From assembly GCA_022826645.1 (NCBI GenBank), contig JAJDUM010000017.1, forward strand, positions 156,223-220,222: 64,000 bases of DNA, read 5' to 3'. The stretch is from Candidatus Poribacteria bacterium. GTDB taxonomy: Bacteria > Poribacteria > WGA-4E > PCPOR2b. Position numbers and translations under genes: made by a program. This document shows positions 63,281 to 64,000 of the stretch, in pieces. Under the pieces are notes generated by a model, which had not been told where the DNA came from, made no database searches, and saw only the letters and a list, made by a program, of their open reading frames with translations. The stretch's first letter is position 1. Each line of letters starts with the position of its first letter.

Positions 63281-63908
63281 CTCGCTGATTTCGTAGTATT
63301 GTTCGGGTACTATTGAAATCGTGAATAGTAACGAAATCGCGGATTTACGGTTTCGTAAAATTCAGACCTCTTGGACCCGATATCTCGGGGATCTCAGTTC
63401 CGCCCTTTTGGTATCGCGGCAAATCGCCTCCCTCTGTATGCAGCGAATTTAGCAATTCATACTGAAGAATCATTTGCTCAATTTAACTTTTCGTTGCGAA
63501 GGAGAAAACGCAGATGCGGCGGCGTGAACGCTACTGTCTTTTCATCTGCACTGTACCGACAGCCCCCAACTGAATACCAGTCCTTTATAGCATATAAACC
63601 GAAGTTGCTCGTTAGCCTGTAGGTCGAACTTCCAAATTCGATCCTAAATTCAGCATAACCGAAGTTCTGACATCCATGTCGCCACGACCTGATCCGGATT
63701 TCATCGAGGATGTCCCAATTTATCGGGAGATTCAAAGCAACTGGAACAGCAGGTTGAATAGATCAACCGCAACGGATCGGTCAATGGATTTTCAACGACT
63801 AGCAACTTGCATCATATAAGTTACTAAAGTTTGGACAATTTTTATGTGAAAAGAGGCAAAAAAGAGGTATCCTTTCAGGAACCCACAACAGTTTCGAAAG
63901 GAGAACTT

Positions 63909-64000
63909 ATGTTCCTCATATTCTGCCTCGCGTCTATTTTAACCGAGTTTCGTCCGTTATTCAACCGTCAAAACTTTGCCCTGTTTTGCACCTTCATCAT
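63909..64000 (+). CDS. Probable transposase, N-terminal fragment cut by window edge
   Basis: An ATG at 63909 with AAAGGAG seven bases upstream opens a frame that runs off the window after 30 residues. The visible part, with L-T-E-F-R-P-L-F-N-R-Q-N-F-A-L-F, resembles the start of DDE transposases of IS4/IS701-like elements, which commonly carry F-R-P-x-F-x-R-x-x-F near the N-terminus. If so, an insertion-sequence left end lies somewhere in about 63790-63900, but no terminal repeat can be confirmed without the other end. The assignment rests on a short segment. Confidence 0.5.
   Translation, partial: MFLIFCLASILTEFRPLFNRQNFALFCTFI

Larger units (their letters stand above)
62302..63908. other. 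Long gene-free, repeat-rich region
   Basis: About 1.6 kb without a supported gene. It holds repeat copies at 62330, 62365, 62466, 62598, 62713, 62764 and 62850, a strong terminator at 62899-62937, and a set of hairpins at about 63155-63275 ending in eight T. The remaining short frames have no binding sites or domains. A transposase-like frame begins at 63909, so part of this region may be an insertion sequence end. Confidence 0.6.

Noticed and set aside
63371..63735. Short frames on both strands near the right end
   Set aside because: Low-complexity composition, no binding sites and mutual overlap; no support for either.

Overview
This 64 kb window reads as chromosomal DNA of a free-living or symbiotic bacterium with a large, catabolically oriented genome. 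The gene content points to Candidatus Poribacteria or a close relative: many enolase-superfamily dehydratases, Gfo/Idh/MocA oxidoreductases and Fe(II)/2-oxoglutarate (PhyH, TauD) dioxygenases, PQQ-type propellers, DUF362 and DUF5916 proteins, and abundant short hairpin repeats between genes. That assignment is an inference from content; no rRNA or marker gene is present to prove it.

Layout. 1-3.1 kb: a Rieske ferredoxin (cut by the left edge), an extended SDR, a luciferase-like flavin monooxygenase and its probable flavin reductase. 3.4-8.4 kb: a Gfo/Idh gene, then a tight run of cupin, Gfo/Idh, VOC and PhyH. 8.9-17.8 kb: a membrane metallopeptidase with TPRs, Ppx/GppA phosphatase, a PQQ-like propeller, an atypical enolase-superfamily protein, a lipid kinase and another Gfo/Idh. 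18.1-27.98 kb: a sodium/solute symporter, an Slt-type lytic transglycosylase, a TIM-barrel sugar isomerase, two enolase-superfamily genes around a Gfo/Idh, and a zinc alcohol dehydrogenase. 28.0-28.6 kb: a GxxExxY gene inside a cassette with 21-nt terminal inverted repeats. 28.6-34.2 kb: a four-gene minus-strand operon (2-hydroxyacid dehydrogenase, aldo/keto reductase, galactonate dehydratase-like enzyme, TauD) and a divergent enolase-superfamily gene. 34.6-40.7 kb: envelope and redox genes, including a beta-barrel, small lipoproteins, DUF362, a PIN toxin-antitoxin pair, TlpA and a Ycf48-like propeller. 41.4-49.7 kb: a decayed and an intact DUF418 gene, aminotransferase, Gfo/Idh, MDR reductase, Fur-type regulator, Ogt. 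49.8-62.3 kb: DUF5916 protein, MDR and Gfo/Idh pair, prenyltransferase-repeat protein, NIPSNAP, STAS, PhyH plus methyltransferase, amidohydrolase and Ldh-family dehydrogenase. 62.3-63.9 kb is gene-poor and rich in repeats, and a probable transposase begins at the right edge.

The sugar-acid dehydratases, Gfo/Idh enzymes, lactonase-like amidohydrolase, sugar isomerase, 2-hydroxyacid, aldo/keto and Ldh-type reductases and the symporter fit oxidative breakdown of varied sugars, uronates or inositols; individual substrates cannot be read from sequence.

The most striking finding is at 38126-39127 (minus). An in-frame UGA interrupts what is otherwise one lipoprotein-anchored peroxiredoxin-like protein, exactly where the family has its first active-site cysteine (F-x-R-G-x-F-U-P-x-C). 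A perfect 7-bp hairpin with a GGC loop lies 22 nt after the UGA, matching the bacterial SECIS layout. This is a strong candidate for an exported selenoprotein next to a TlpA thioredoxin. Other notable structures are the TIR-bounded GxxExxY cassette, a MITE-like element with perfect 12-bp ends, a cloverleaf-like double hairpin at 48.55 kb, and several families of dispersed hairpin repeats.
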